64,000 bases of DNA from Camillea tinctor. Lineage: Eukaryota > Ascomycota > Sordariomycetes > Xylariales > Xylariaceae. Location: assembly GCA_022578605.1 (NCBI GenBank), contig MU394058.1, positions 124,001 through 188,000 of the forward strand, given 5' to 3'. This document shows, piece by piece, positions 1 through 10,518 of the stretch (positions within the stretch are counted from its first letter, which is position 1; each line of letters starts with the position of its first letter). The notes under the pieces are model-generated. The model was given only the letters and a program-made list of their open reading frames with translations. It did no database searches and was not told where the DNA came from. The translations under genes and the position numbers were made by a program.

Positions 1-1
1 T

Positions 2-442
2 TGGATAACCAAGCAGGCGTCCCAACGCGGTGGCGGTCAACGAAAGAAACATGAGAACGGACAAACTCAGGCGGCTCCCTTGCTCTCCCTTGGGAGCTCA
101 GCTCGCAGGGAAATGCTCCTTGAACGGTTGCCATATATGGCGCACATCGCCCGGCGACCTAAGGGGCCGGCCGGTGTAGCCCGGCTAAAGGATCTGGAGA
201 GGGTGGTCTCGTTTTCGGGGATCAGTACAGCGACGGACGACGATACGGCTGCCGACGCCGAAGGTGACCAGGCGGCCGAGCTTGGAGAGGCATGGGCCAC
301 GGACAAGCCCACGGAAGAGCCGTCGCCGCGGAAGAAGAGTGCGGGCATTCGACATAGCCACGGCCACGGCGTCAGCGCAGTGCCGGCCCTACCGGCTGTG
401 CAGAAACTGGTGCTTAGTGATGACGATATAGAAGATGATTGA
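2..442 (+). CDS. rad17: Probable DNA-damage checkpoint clamp loader Rad17, C-terminal part (5' truncated by window)
   Basis: The frame is open from base 2 to the TGA at 440-442, so this is the 3' part of a gene entering from the left (146 codons visible). The tail has three segments that I associate with fungal Rad17 C-termini: a LERLPYMAHIAR motif, then LKDLERVVSFSGI, then an acidic end with VLSDDDIED. Rad17 (Rad24 in budding yeast) replaces Rfc1 in an RFC-like complex that loads the 9-1-1 clamp on damaged DNA in the nucleus. The AAA+ ATPase core would lie outside the window, so the assignment rests on the tail alone. The region between the conserved segments is acidic and low in complexity. 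The gene is convergent with the small minus-strand ORF ending at 1103. An unrelated nuclear protein with a similar tail cannot be excluded. Confidence 0.6.
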   Translation, partial: WITKQASQRGGGQRKKHENGQTQAAPLLSLGSSARREMLLERLPYMAHIARRPKGPAGVARLKDLERVVSFSGISTATDDDTAADAEGDQAAELGEAWATDKPTEEPSPRKKSAGIRHSHGHGVSAVPALPAVQKLVLSDDDIEDD

Positions 443-1102
443 TGAAATTTCCCGAAACATGAAAGCCGACCGAATTGTCTTGAGAGTGGGCGGGGAGAAG
501 CTTTGTACTGTATTCGTGTTTAGGTTTTACTGGAGCATCGAGAATCGGGGATACTGTATGTTCTAGTGGTCTGTTACTTCAGTGGAATTTTAGGAAGGGC
601 AAGAAGGTGTCGATGTTTACATATCAGCTCAAGGGCAGGCATGGAGCTATGGATTGGGCGTTTTGATATCATAGGGTATGGCATGTTTGATGTGATGTTT
701 ACAAGGTGCTAGGATTACACCCGTGCTCGAGGTGGCTACGGCCACCCATCTCTTATAAAAGAAGGCGATGCAACATCGCTACTACTTACATTCCTTCCAT
801 TCTTGAGCCCATCTATTATATGTGTGAACTTGATTAGCTTGATGCGTAATGGTAATGCGTTAACTTGATCGCCGAGGAGGAATACGTAAACTGAAAAGTT
901 CATTTCTCCTTTAATAATTGCCCTTCGGACTAACTTAGGTTAGCGGTTAGAGGTTAGATATCTAGTATAGGAGCATAGGTTTCACGTTATAATCATCGTG
1001 TCTACAACGCATTGAAAAGGAAAAAGAAATCAGAATAAAAAACCGTCAAATCTTTTCCACTCATGCCTTCGACATTTCTCCCCCCTCTCCTCGTGAACAG
1101 CT
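443..1102. other. Intergenic, convergent 3' ends; no gene seen
   Basis: This lies between the stops of the Rad17-like gene and the small minus-strand ORF. It contains short repeats of a GGTTAG type near 930-960 but no open frame of note. It is probably 3' UTR and spacer for both neighbours. Confidence 0.5.
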
Positions 1103-1357
1103 TCAAACTGCGAACCCTCCCTCTCTCCCCCTATTGCTCTGTCTTCTGCCGCCCCAGTTCCAGCTCCAGCCACCGCAATCGCACCCCGGACAGAATGGCT
1201 GCTTCCATATCACCATGGCGAGGCCCCGGACCATGATCACAGTCAGCACCAGCACGAGGATGATCACGGCGATGATGGTCCCGCCGCTCATGCCGTCGCG
1301 CTTGGCGAGGTGATGGGGTGGGGGCTGGCTGTGGGTGGGAGTTATGGGGATGTACAT
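1103..1357 (-). CDS. Small single-pass membrane protein, uncharacterised (84 aa)
   Basis: An ATG at 1357 opens an 84-codon frame. The protein has a short polar, Pro/His-rich N-terminus, then one strongly hydrophobic helix at about residues 25-48 (runs of I, V and L) and a short tail with CPGCDCGG followed by W, G and R residues. The layout is that of a single-pass membrane microprotein with a small cysteine cluster next to the membrane. I do not recognise a family. The ORF is short and the GC-rich coding strand could keep it open by chance, but the clean helix and the ATG favour a real gene. The next ORF starts at 2493 on the same strand. Confidence 0.4.
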   Translation of the reverse strand: MYIPITPTHSQPPPHHLAKRDGMSGGTIIAVIILVLVLTVIMVRGLAMVIWKQPFCPGCDCGGWSWNWGGRRQSNRGREGGFAV

Positions 1358-2004
1358 GGTTTACGGCGAGAGGATGTGTGTGGCCTGGAGGTTATGCTTT
1401 GGTTAGGTTAGGGATCTAGGGGGGCGGGGTTTGTATGGGAAAGGGGAGGGGAGGAGAGGGTTGATGAGAGATATATATAGAGAGAGAGGGAGAGTTGTCA
1501 TAGGCTTACAGAAATTACTTGAGTTGGCGTACTGCCATAACTCATGCATTATTCACCTTCTGCGGTTGCTTAAAAGTTGGTCTTGAATAGACACTATCGT
1601 CACGGCTTCACTCATAAATCAGTCAGCGCCAAACTCACTTGCCGAGAAAAGAAAACAGATCGACCTTTCACCCTTTTTTTCCTCCCTAAGAAATGAGAGG
1701 GGGGTTTCAGGGTGATACAGTAAAATTTTTGATTACATTCAGTCCGGGTATATATTGGGGGTATTTTTCATCTAGAACCTTTTGCATGTGGAAATACTTA
1801 CTAGAAGCGATTTTCTTTCCTTCCTCTTCCTTTCCTTCTTATTCTCCGGCACCTCGAGGGTATTCTCTTGCGGATACCCTCGAGGTGCTCTAGCATGTGA
1901 ATTGTGCCTAACTCACCATGAATCCTCGTCGAGAAACTTGCACAGGCAGGCCGTGTTCCTCGTGAGAAAGCAAACAACCTTATTTTTGATGATCCTGAGC
2001 AGGC
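1358..2004. other. Intergenic spacer with purine tract and a perfect hairpin
   Basis: A G/A-rich tract at about 1437-1497 ends in GAGA repeats. A CT-rich tract lies near 1811-1846, followed directly by the 15-bp hairpin at 1849-1888, which is listed separately. The stretch is upstream of the 84-aa ORF and downstream of the 162-aa ORF. Confidence 0.5.
1849..1888. repeat. Perfect 15-bp inverted repeat with 10-nt loop
   Basis: The arm at 1849-1863 (GCACCTCGAGGGTAT) is exactly complementary to 1874-1888, with a 10-nt loop between. The hairpin lies 117 bp past the stop of the minus-strand gene that ends at 2005. A perfect 15-bp stem with so short a loop is not expected by chance in 64 kb. It could be an RNA hairpin in a 3' UTR or the core of a small palindromic element. 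No terminator of this type is standard for RNA polymerase II. Confidence 0.8.
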
Positions 2005-2493
2005 TCAGCCAGAGAGCATCATCAGGTGAGCATCGGTGTCCATCATTTTCTTCCTGAGGAACTCCTGTACCGGGTCGACGGCCTTCTCTTCTTTCGCAGG
2101 CTCGGGGTCTTTCCCCTTCCCCTTACCCTTCCGCGTTTCCGCTGTAGTAGTGGTTGTAGTGCTTTTACCGTTGCTAGGCTTCTCCTCAGGCTCCAGGCCG
2201 GCTTCGTCAAGGTGCTTCATGCAGTCGCCGTACGACTCGTCGAGGTATTTCCTCAGCTCGGCCATGCGGCTTTTAACCACGTCTAGCTGCTTGTCCAATG
2301 TCGACTTCTTGTCGCGACACGGCGGGCACAGCAGCCCTACCCGGATCGTGTCGCGCGGGTGCGTCTCGACCCGGTCGCAGGGCTCCTTCGCGGTCCCCGA
2401 GGTGTATTCGCGCTGCGCCTGGCAGGCGGCCATGGGTTCGGCGGAGATTTGCGAGTGGTTGCACATGTAGAGCGATTTTCGGTAGCGGCACAT
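2005..2493 (-). CDS. Uncharacterised cysteine-containing protein with Lys/Glu-rich tail (162 aa)
   Basis: The ATG at 2493 opens a single 162-codon exon. The first 60 residues carry six cysteines (C2, C11 and a few more, ending in CPPC), which is compatible with a small metal-binding module. A predicted helical segment follows (about residues 64-100, charged and heptad-like). The tail is Thr-, Lys- and Glu-rich and of low complexity, then ends in a short helix with several methionines (KKMMDTDAHLMM). I know similar-looking small orphans from filamentous ascomycetes but cannot name a family. It is likely cytosolic or nuclear, as there is no signal peptide or membrane segment. The cysteine spacing and clean frame suggest a true gene. 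Confidence 0.6.
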   Translation of the reverse strand: MCRYRKSLYMCNHSQISAEPMAACQAQREYTSGTAKEPCDRVETHPRDTIRVGLLCPPCRDKKSTLDKQLDVVKSRMAELRKYLDESYGDCMKHLDEAGLEPEEKPSNGKSTTTTTTAETRKGKGKGKDPEPAKEEKAVDPVQEFLRKKMMDTDAHLMMLSG

Positions 2494-3689
2494 CTTGGTG
2501 CGTTATGGGAGCGTGAAACCTAGGACGGGATTCGACAGTGTTTTTGGGAAAAGGATAGTGCATGAACAGGTAGGCAGCTGCTGCTTCGACTTACCATTAA
2601 GGTATTTTCTTATTTATGTTGGCGTGGCGACGTTGTGTAGCGAGTTGGGTAGATGGTAGAGAGGTCGCAAGACTGCTTGAATTTATGTATAGATGCTTCC
2701 TCTGGTTCTTTGAGGACAAGGTCATTGTCCATGGCAACGAATGACATAGTCTGTGTAAATAAATGATCCTTTCACTTGCAAAAGGAAAACAAAGAAGCTT
2801 AGATGGCCAGAAGATAGTGGCATTGTGGTCTTTGATTGAAATTCAGGCTGCGTCCCCGGCAAACGAGGCTTTGGCTTCTGTTGATCAAAGGTTTGATCAC
2901 TTAAAGGTCAACCCTTAGACGCCCAAGACAACTGATTAGGACCCATATACTTATCTTTTGCCCAGAACAACAGCCTTTGGAAATGTTGTACAACACCAGC
3001 TAATATATACATTAAGGATGCTTCATCACGCGCAGGAATGCTACGTGTTCAGACTATGTGTCATCAGTTCAAAGGAAGTAAATATGTCTCAGTTAAGAGA
3101 ACGGTCTAACCCATATGATGATATCCTAACCGGCACAAAGAACTTGAAACGCGAAAAAGTGTGGGTGAGTGTGGGTAAGTGTGGAAAGTATTAGAAAGTG
3201 AGGAATCCTTTCGACCTGGGGGTAGAGTTCAGAGGTAACCCATTGATATCTAGTTTTTCGACTCTAGCGACGACCTCGTGTTTCTGCAACAGTTGTCATG
3301 CTTTAGACATCTAATGTGTGTTCCCTGGTATGAGATCAGGGGCCAAAGATTACTTTCTAGGAAATACACGGGCTACTGTGGTATATTGGGAGGGAAACTA
3401 GTGAGCTGACCTATTTATTGATAAGCCTAATGGATATCACATACTTTTCGATGAGCTGGTCTCAGTTGAAGATGAGTTGGGTTTGGTGATTCATCAAATC
3501 GAGTGAGACTTAGGTTGTTTTGCTTTGAGACAGCTTAAGATCCTATGATGGCTACCAATTTCCACATGAGATAACCGACAGGTTTATGATTGGCTATGGT
3601 GTTAACTCGTAAGTACTGAGATTATAGAGAAGACGTGAATCCACATATCACCATTCCCCGACATCAATGCTGCTCGAAGGGGCCTACGC
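2494..3689. other. Intergenic; no gene seen
   Basis: This is upstream of the 162-aa gene and downstream of ARPC2. A short GTGTGGGTGA-type repeat sits at about 3159-3184. The only plus-strand open frame (2958-3194) shows no protein-like features, so I left it out. Confidence 0.5.
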
Positions 3690-4913
3690 TTATTGGATTT
3701 TGAACGTCCGTCCACTTGCTGTCTTCCTTTCTTTCTCTTCGTTTTCTGGCCTGGCTCGTCGGAGAACTATGTAAAATGTTAGCAGAGGGGGAAGGGAAAT
3801 ACACATCAGAGGCCGAGGTTTACCTTGGAGGAAATCTGCTGTCCGTCTTCTCATGCGCGAGTGGATATACGCCTTAGATGCTTTGATGTGGTAGTGGAAG
3901 TAGTCTCGGAATGTTTGGATGTGGGATATAACATCTGGCATCCGCTGAGGTGTTAGATGTCGAGGGAATAGCACTATATCGACCAGTGTTAGCATAAAAG
4001 CACTGGTAACTGGAATGCTCCTTTTACACACCAAAGGTGACATAGCCGATGTCTCCGTCTGACGTAGCCTTCACGCCGGGAACCCCTTGCAACTCCAGAG
4101 GCGGGTCGTTCCTGAACAAGACTTGGGGAGCGTTCTGGATAGCTCTCCGTCGGGCGTCAACAAATTCTTGAATGAAGACCTTTCCAAAGACTCTGTCGGT
4201 CTCCTCGCGGAAAATGGTGCTGAAGATGACGGTAACGCGGTCGTGGCTTGCCTTGACGTAGATGGCTTCCTCGTCACGGTAGTGGATAGCCATAACGTCG
4301 CCCCCTTCCTGGACACCCTGGGGGGCTTCTTCGCTGGTATACTTGGATGCTTCCTCCTTCAACTTGTAGTGTTCCGAGTAGGCATGTTCGAAGGGGGCAG
4401 CCATGGCATTCCGTTTCAATAGGGAGATCTTCTTAACCAGCTCATCCCGCTCCTCTAGATCGGTTGTCAGTATGTAACATTGTTGTTTTTTTTGTATTAT
4501 GCCCTCCTTTCCTTACCTTTCTCGGCTGGTAGGTTCTCTAGATCGACTAGGACGGAAAAGTCATAGCCAATTTCAGGAGGGACAACATAGGGACCGTACT
4601 CTCGCTGGAGGACCTGCTCGGCGCCATACTGAACAAGCTCCTTGAAGCATCGGATCTGGATGGAGACTAGGATTTTGGTCTTCGTTTCGGGGGTGGATAT
4701 GTGGAAAGTTACGCCGTCAAAGTCGGAAACGGTCTGGTCAATGGAAGCCGGTGGTGCCCTGGACAGAGTACGTGTTATTATTTGAGACGCCCTGGAGGCA
4801 ACGGTGAAGAGATAGGAAGACCATGAGAAGACCAGACAAGATCAAACGTACCCAGAGAACCTCTCCGTCAGCACGGATTGTAATAGCACATTCTGGTAGT
4901 CTAGCAGCAACAT
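3690..4913 (-). CDS. ARPC2: Arp2/3 complex 34-kDa subunit (ARPC2/Arc35)
   Basis: This is one of the two core subunits that hold the actin-nucleating Arp2/3 complex together and contact the mother filament; it acts at cortical actin patches. Five exons were read by hand: 4913-4852, 4758-4517, 4454-4032, 3973-3824 and 3766-3690, all with GT..AG borders and consistent phase, giving 317 aa, the usual fungal length. Family signatures include the N-terminal MLLLDYQNVLLQSVL, the LLKRNAMAAPFE segment and the C-terminal FPRHL..R..VI.HIQTFRDYFHYHIKASKAYIHSRMR block. The start is fixed by the family's invariant N-terminus. It is divergently transcribed from UTP12 across a 429-bp shared promoter. No frameshift or missing segment is seen. 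Confidence 0.96.
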
Positions 4914-5342
4914 CTTGCCGCGATTGACTGAGGTAGGTGTTGTGGATTATGGCTGATATGTAGATGCGTGGAAGGATGGTGCAGGTAGATGTCGCGGCAT
5001 TGGAAGTTGTAAGAGTTGGGAAGTTGAGTGAGTTGCACCTCTCTCTCTACCTTTAATTAGTGGGGCGGTGATGCTTGACCCTGGTCCCAGTTGGCAAGTA
5101 GCCCCCTCTAACCCCCTACCTATGCTTTACGTCTTCAGCCACACTATTATATCATGCTGGACATGGATAGGTTAGGTACCTAAGTAGATACCTATCTGAT
5201 ATGTATGCGATAAGCGATAACAGATAAATTTCTTATCGTTGGAAAAAAGTTCCAATTGAATTTCAATTTTTGTATTGGACCAGACCTTGAAGGCTTCACT
5301 TACACGCCTTTTCCTCTTCTCTGGTGCAAATTATTCGCAACC
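4914..5342. promoter_or_regulatory. Bidirectional promoter between ARPC2 and UTP12
   Basis: The start codons of ARPC2 (4913, -) and UTP12 (5343, +) are 429 bp apart and divergent, so both promoters must lie here. The UTP12 side holds a GATA-motif cluster (5209-5237). A CT-rich patch at 5037-5050 lies near the ARPC2 start. No clear TATA box was identified. Confidence 0.7.
5209..5237. promoter_or_regulatory. Cluster of four GATA-type motifs
   Basis: Within 29 bp there are GATAAG (5209-5214), GATAA (5216-5220), AGATAA (5222-5227) and, on the other strand, CTTATC (5232-5237). Fungal GATA factors (AreA/Nit2, SreA and WC-type) bind HGATAR, usually as pairs. The cluster lies about 105-135 bp before the UTP12 start. 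Function is inferred only from motif density. Confidence 0.45.
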
Positions 5343-8327
5343 ATGGTCAAGTCTTACTTGTGAGTACATCAAGCATATTAGCAGTTTTAATTTCATATAT
5401 CCCTCTATATATATACTAATTGAGTCTCCTCCTCTAGGAAGTATGAACATGCGAAATCCTTCGGTCTCGTAACTTCCAGTACTTCTAACATCCTTTGGTC
5501 TTCCAAAGATGGATCCAGTACCAGTGCAGGCCAAGCGGTAGTTGCGGCCAACGAAGAGGTCATCTCTTGGGATATAAAGACCGGCGATGTTATCAACCGT
5601 TGGAGGGACCCCAAATGCTCTGCCCAAGTTACCGCCATTGCGCAAAGTAAAACCGACAAGGACATATTCGCTGTCGGCTACGAAGATGGCAGCATCCGTC
5701 TATGGGACAAGTACGCTACTATTATCGTGAGCTTTAACGGTCATCGTTCAGCCATTACCACCCTCGCTTTCGACCGATCCGGTGTGCGCCTCGCCAGCGG
5801 CTCGAGAGACACCGATATTATTGTTTGGGACCTGGTCGCCGAAGTTGGCCAATTCAAACTTCGAGGCCACAAGGACCAGATTACTGGGCTGCAGTTTGTC
5901 GAACCACAAGAGGAGGTTTCTGAGGAGGACGGTTCTGCGGCTATGGTTCTCGATACCGCTGGAGAAGGATCCGAAGGTTTCTTGTTGACCACCGGCAAAG
6001 ACTCCTTAATAAAGCTATGGGACCTGGGTTCAAGGCATTGCATTGAAACCCACATAGCGCAGACCAATGGCGAATGCTGGGCCCTCGGGATTGCCCCCGA
6101 TTATAGCGGTTGTATAACTGCCGGAAACTCAGGCGAACTAAAAGTTTGGGCACTGGATGCTGCATCACTGGCTTCGTCTCGACACCAAGTCGACGTACCT
6201 GCGAATACTCAGTATCTACAAGATAGGGGAACGTTATTTCGACACGGGAAGGAGAAGGCTACAGAAATCATCTTTCACCCCCGCCGCGATTACTTTGCTG
6301 TGCATGGACCAGAGAAATCTGTCGAGATATGGAGAATACGAAACGAGGCGGAAATCAAAAAGAGTCTTGCCCGGAAGAAGAAAAGAAGACGGGAGAAACT
6401 TGCACAGAAGAAGGGAAGTCAAGCGAACGAAGAACCTAATCTTGACAACGAGGATGATCAGGATGAAAATATCGGCAGTGCAGATGTGACCGACGCTTTT
6501 GCTCAACATCTCATCATCCGAACAGGTGGTAAAATCCGATCAGTCGACTGGGCAGACATTCACGGAAAGAAAAAACTCCAGCTTCTGATTGGTACCACAA
6601 ACAACCAATTGGAACTATATAACATAGCCCTTAAACAGAAAAGTGCAAAGTCAAAAGATGAGGAAGTACCGGACTACGAGAGAGCATTATCTGTCGACAT
6701 TCCCGGGCATCGGGCAGATATCCGAGCTCTTGCGTTGAGTTCTGACGACAGACTACTTGCTTCTACGTCTAATGGAAGCCTGAAAATCTGGTCAATGTTG
6801 ACACAGAAATGTGGCAAGACTATAGAATGCGGGTATGCGCTATGCTGCGCATTTCTGCCCGGTGATAAGCTTGTTATCATCGGAACTAAGAGTGGCGAGA
6901 TTGAGTTGTTCGAGGTATCAACAGGAACTCTTCTAGACAGTGTTACTGCTCACGAGGGCGCAATTTGGTCTTTGCAAGTCCACCCAGACGGTCGATCAAT
7001 TGTATCTGGAAGTGCTGATAAGTCAGCAAAGTTCTGGAAAGTCCAAGTCGTCCAAGAAGAAGTCCTCGGATCAACCCGAACCACACAACGACTAAAGCTT
7101 ACTCACTCAAGGACCTTGAAGGTGACAGATGATATTTTGAGTCTCAAGTTTTCTCCGGATGCCAAATATCTAGCGGTTTCTCTCTTAGACAGTACCGTAA
7201 AAGTATTTTTCGTGGACTCACTCAAGCTATACCTCAATCTCTACGGACACAAGCTGCCTGTATTGGACATGGACATCTCTTACGATAGCAAGCTGATTAT
7301 CACTTGCTCAGCAGATAAAAACATCAGGATATGGGGCCTCGACTTCGGTGATTGCCACAAAGCTTTACTAGCCCACCAGGACAGTATTCTTAAGGTTGCA
7401 TTTGTTCCAAACAACCATGAAGGCAACGGCCACCATTTTTTCAGTGCTAGCAAAGATCGAACAGTCAAATATTGGGACGGTGACAAATTTGAGCAAATTC
7501 AACGACTCGATGGCCATCACGGAGAAATCTGGGCTCTGGCGATAAGTCATAGGAGTGAACCGGCATTTCTTGTTAGCGCAAGCCACGACAAGAGCATCCG
7601 GGTTTGGAACGAAACAGATGAGCAGATCTTCCTCGAAGAAGAAAGAGAGAAGGAGATTGAAGAGCTGTATGAGGGCACGTTGACAAACTCTCTTGAACAA
7701 GATCCGGATGATGAGGACGAAAAGGGCGAGGTCACAGCTGCTGGAAAGCAAACATCGGAAACATTAAACCATGGAGAGAGAATTGCTGAAGCGCTAGAGC
7801 TTGGCATGGCGGATTTGCATATCATGAAGGAATGGGAAGAGGCAAAGGCAGCTAACCCAAACACAGCGCCGCCCCAGCGCGATCCCATGTTCCTAGCACA
7901 TAATGGCATCTCCGCCGAGGAATACGTGATGAAGGTTCTCCAGAAACCGGCAGCGGCAGCACTAAACGATGCATTGCTCGTGTTGCCGTTTGCTTCAGTC
8001 CCCATACTGTTCACCTTTCTCAACATCTTTGCTACGAGGTCGATGAATATGCCCCTTACATGTAGGATATTGTTCTTCATGCTCAAGACACACCACCGGC
8101 AGATAGTAGCAAGCAGAACGATGAGGGTTATGCTTGATGGTATTAAGACGAACCTTAGGAAAGCTCTCAAACGACAAAAGGATGAGATGGGGTATAACAT
8201 AGCTGCTCTCAAGGTAGCTGGTATGCAGATCCAGGACAAGGGCATAAAGGAGTACGTGGACGAAAACTGGGATGATGGCAATGATAGCCAAAATGTCAAG
8301 AAGCGAGCCTTTGTGCACGTTTCGTGA
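5343..8327 (+). CDS. UTP12: U3 snoRNP / small-subunit processome WD40 protein Utp12 (Dip2)
   Basis: This is a component of the UTP-B subcomplex of the SSU processome, which is needed for early 18S pre-rRNA cleavage in the nucleolus. Exon 1 is only 17 nt (5343-5359, MVKSY plus two bases). A 78-bp intron with a CTAAT branch site leads to exon 2 (5438-8327). The protein is 968 aa, close to the 943 aa of yeast Dip2. It holds two tandem sets of WD40 repeats, with GH...D..IW/LWD patterns from about residue 50 to 650. A Lys/Arg-rich insert lies at about 311-330 (ARKKKRRREK) and an acidic linker at about 655-690. The helical Utp12 domain is at about 845-945. The start is fixed by the MVKSYLKYEHAKSFGLV family N-terminus, reached only through the micro-exon. 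It is divergent from ARPC2. Confidence 0.96.
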
Positions 8328-8823
8328 TGTGTACATATATATACCTACTCATATATAAGAAGAATAATCAAAGACCTTACAATACGGGTATGGAAGTAGT
8401 TTTTCATAATTGACAGAGCCCAGCTAAAGCTTGGAGTGAATTCAGCCAGCTACCTAGGTAGGTTATCTCTGTCTGCTCTGTCTAGTCATGTAAATTAGGT
8501 ACTTAGTACCGCCATATGCCTGCAGCTAAGGTTGAGCTAGGAGTTCCATTAGACATAGATAGCTATATACCTAAAGTAGCTACCCCACCCCCGCATACTT
8601 TCGGCAATAGGATATAGGATAGGATGACTAGTGCCCTTTGAAGTTTATCGATTAGGAAATGCCAAGACTTTTCGTAGCTTACCTCGGCACCATCCAACGT
8701 CACTTATTTACTTTCCCTTTACGCCCTCGGCCCAGCAACGTCGGCTAGGCTATCTTGTTTCTCCTCGAAACTCTCCAGAAAATTTTGGGCCATTGGGAGG
8801 CAGTTGTTAGTAGACTCGCAGCT
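8328..8823. other. Intergenic, UTP12 3' end to kinase 5' end; contains TACCTAGGTA
   Basis: This short tandem-orientation spacer includes the palindrome TACCTAGGTA at 8451-8460 and several GGTA/TACC runs. It would carry the UTP12 terminator and the kinase promoter. Confidence 0.5.
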
Positions 8824-10190
8824 ATGGCAGGTCGGATAAGGCATCAAATCGATACGAAGGCTCTCGAGGACTACATCAGTAAGCATGTGCCGGAGATCCA
8901 GATCCCATTGGATGTGAAGCAGGTATGTTGAAGGAACATTCCCCCCATCCAATCTTGCTCAGGGAGGAACGATAGATATACCCTCTCTCCCACCTCGCAA
9001 AAAAAGAAGAATCTAATCGTTTCTACTTATGAACACAGTTCGGCTTCGGCCAGTCCAACCCCACCTACCAGCTCACCGCGGCCGACGGGCAGCGGTACGT
9101 GCTGCGCAAGAAGCCCCCCGGCAAGCTGCTCTCCAAGGCCGCCCACAAAGTCGAGCGCGAGTACCGCATCATCGCGGCGCTCTCGCGCCACCCCACCGGC
9201 GTCCCCGTGCCGCGCGCCCTCTGCCTCTGCGAGGACCCCTCCGTCATCGGCACCCCCTTCTACCTCATGTCCTTCGTCGGGGGGCGCATCATCGAGGACC
9301 CGTGCATGCCCTCTGCATCCTCGCCCGCGGAGCGCAGCGCGCTCTGGCGCGCGGCCGTGCGCACGCTCGCGCGGCTGCACGCCGTGGACGCGGACGCGGT
9401 GGGCCTGGGGACGTTCGGGCAGAAGGGGGGGTTCTACGCGCGGCAGCTGCGCACGTGGCGGGGGATATGCGACGCGCAGGCGGGCACGCGGGACGCGGAG
9501 ACGGGGGCGGCGGTGGGGGCGCTGCCGCACTTCGAGGGGCTGCTGGGGTTCTTCGGGGACGCGGCGGGGCGGCCGCGGGACCGCGCCGCGCTCATCCACG
9601 GGGACTACAAGATCGACAACCTGGTGTTCCACGCGACGGAGGCGCGCGTGGTGGGCATCCTCGACTGGGAGATGAGCACCGTGGGCCACCCGCTGTCCGA
9701 CCTGGCGAACCTGCTGCAGCCCTTCTACAGCGCCGAGATGCTCACCTGGAAGGCGGGGGAGAACGGCGCCGCCGCGGCCGCCGAGGCCGTGGCCGCGCAC
9801 CCGGGGTTCCTGCCCGGCGCTACCCCCGGCCTGCCCGATGCGGATACCGTGCTGCGCTGGTACGCCGAGGAAGCCGGCACCTGGGACCCGCGGCCGGAGA
9901 TGGGGTGGGCCGTGGCGTTCAGCACGTTCCGGCTGTCGGCCATCTGCCAGGGCATCGCCGCGCGGGTGGCCGCGCGGCAGGCCAGCAGCGAGAGCGCGCG
10001 GCGCTACGCCGCCGCCAACGTGCCCCTAGCCGAGCTCGCGTGGGTGCTGGTGCAGAGGGAGCAGGGCAAGAAGAAGAAGAAGAAGCAGAGGCAGGTAAAG
10101 GATGGGGGCGAGGAGGAAAGTAAGGGCTTGCCGCGGGAAGAAGGGGAAGGAGACAAGGAGGGCTCCACGACAGCCGTAGCGAAATTATGA
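8824..10190 (+). CDS. Aminoglycoside phosphotransferase (APH)-family kinase, ACAD10/11 N-terminal-like
   Basis: This is a protein-kinase-fold small-molecule kinase. Exon 1 is 8824-8922 (33 codons) and exon 2 is 9039-10190; the 116-bp intron holds a CTAAT branch site. The protein is 416 aa. After a GFGQSNPTY nucleotide-loop region, the catalytic HGDYKIDN motif is at residues 220-227 (catalytic D222) and the metal-binding DWE at 242-244. The pattern LRKKPPGKLL then H..EREY..I..L matches the subgroup that forms the N-terminal domain of ACAD10/ACAD11, here as a stand-alone protein. In that group the substrate is thought to be a 4-hydroxyacyl-CoA, but this copy's substrate is not shown. The C-terminus is a Lys/Glu-rich tail (about 345-416). 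Exon 2 is far richer in GC than its surroundings, with nearly all third positions G or C up to about 10050. Confidence 0.88.
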
Positions 10191-10477
10191 TTCTTTTTTT
10201 TTGTTTGTAATTATGTAGTTCGGTCTGTTAGTGGCGTATTGAGATTTCTTTTTTAATTACAAATGAGCTTAACCATAGCAGTCATATCTTTGGATATATA
10301 ACCCCAAAAAGGGGGCAAGGAGGTTGGGAAGCGATAAGTGACGTATCTTACTTTTATTATGTGAATCATGATTTTTTGGTGACAAACTCAGGGGGAGGAA
10401 CCTGGATGAGGTCATTTTAATTCCCAGAGCGAGCGAATGAACGAGCCAAGTACACACATGCCTCTCTAACCTTAGTA

Positions 10478-10518
<41 letters not shown>

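Noticed and set aside
7547..8299. 250-codon minus-strand frame
   Set aside because: It is antisense to the UTP12 C-terminal region and Ser/Leu-rich, with no domain; it is a shadow of a well-supported gene.
9029..10123. 364-codon plus-strand frame and a 257-codon minus-strand frame (9027-9800) over the kinase
   Set aside because: Both are shadows of the GC-rich kinase exon, where stop codons are rare in every frame. Their translations are Arg/Ala/Gly-rich without motifs, while the called frame has the catalytic HGD and DWE motifs.
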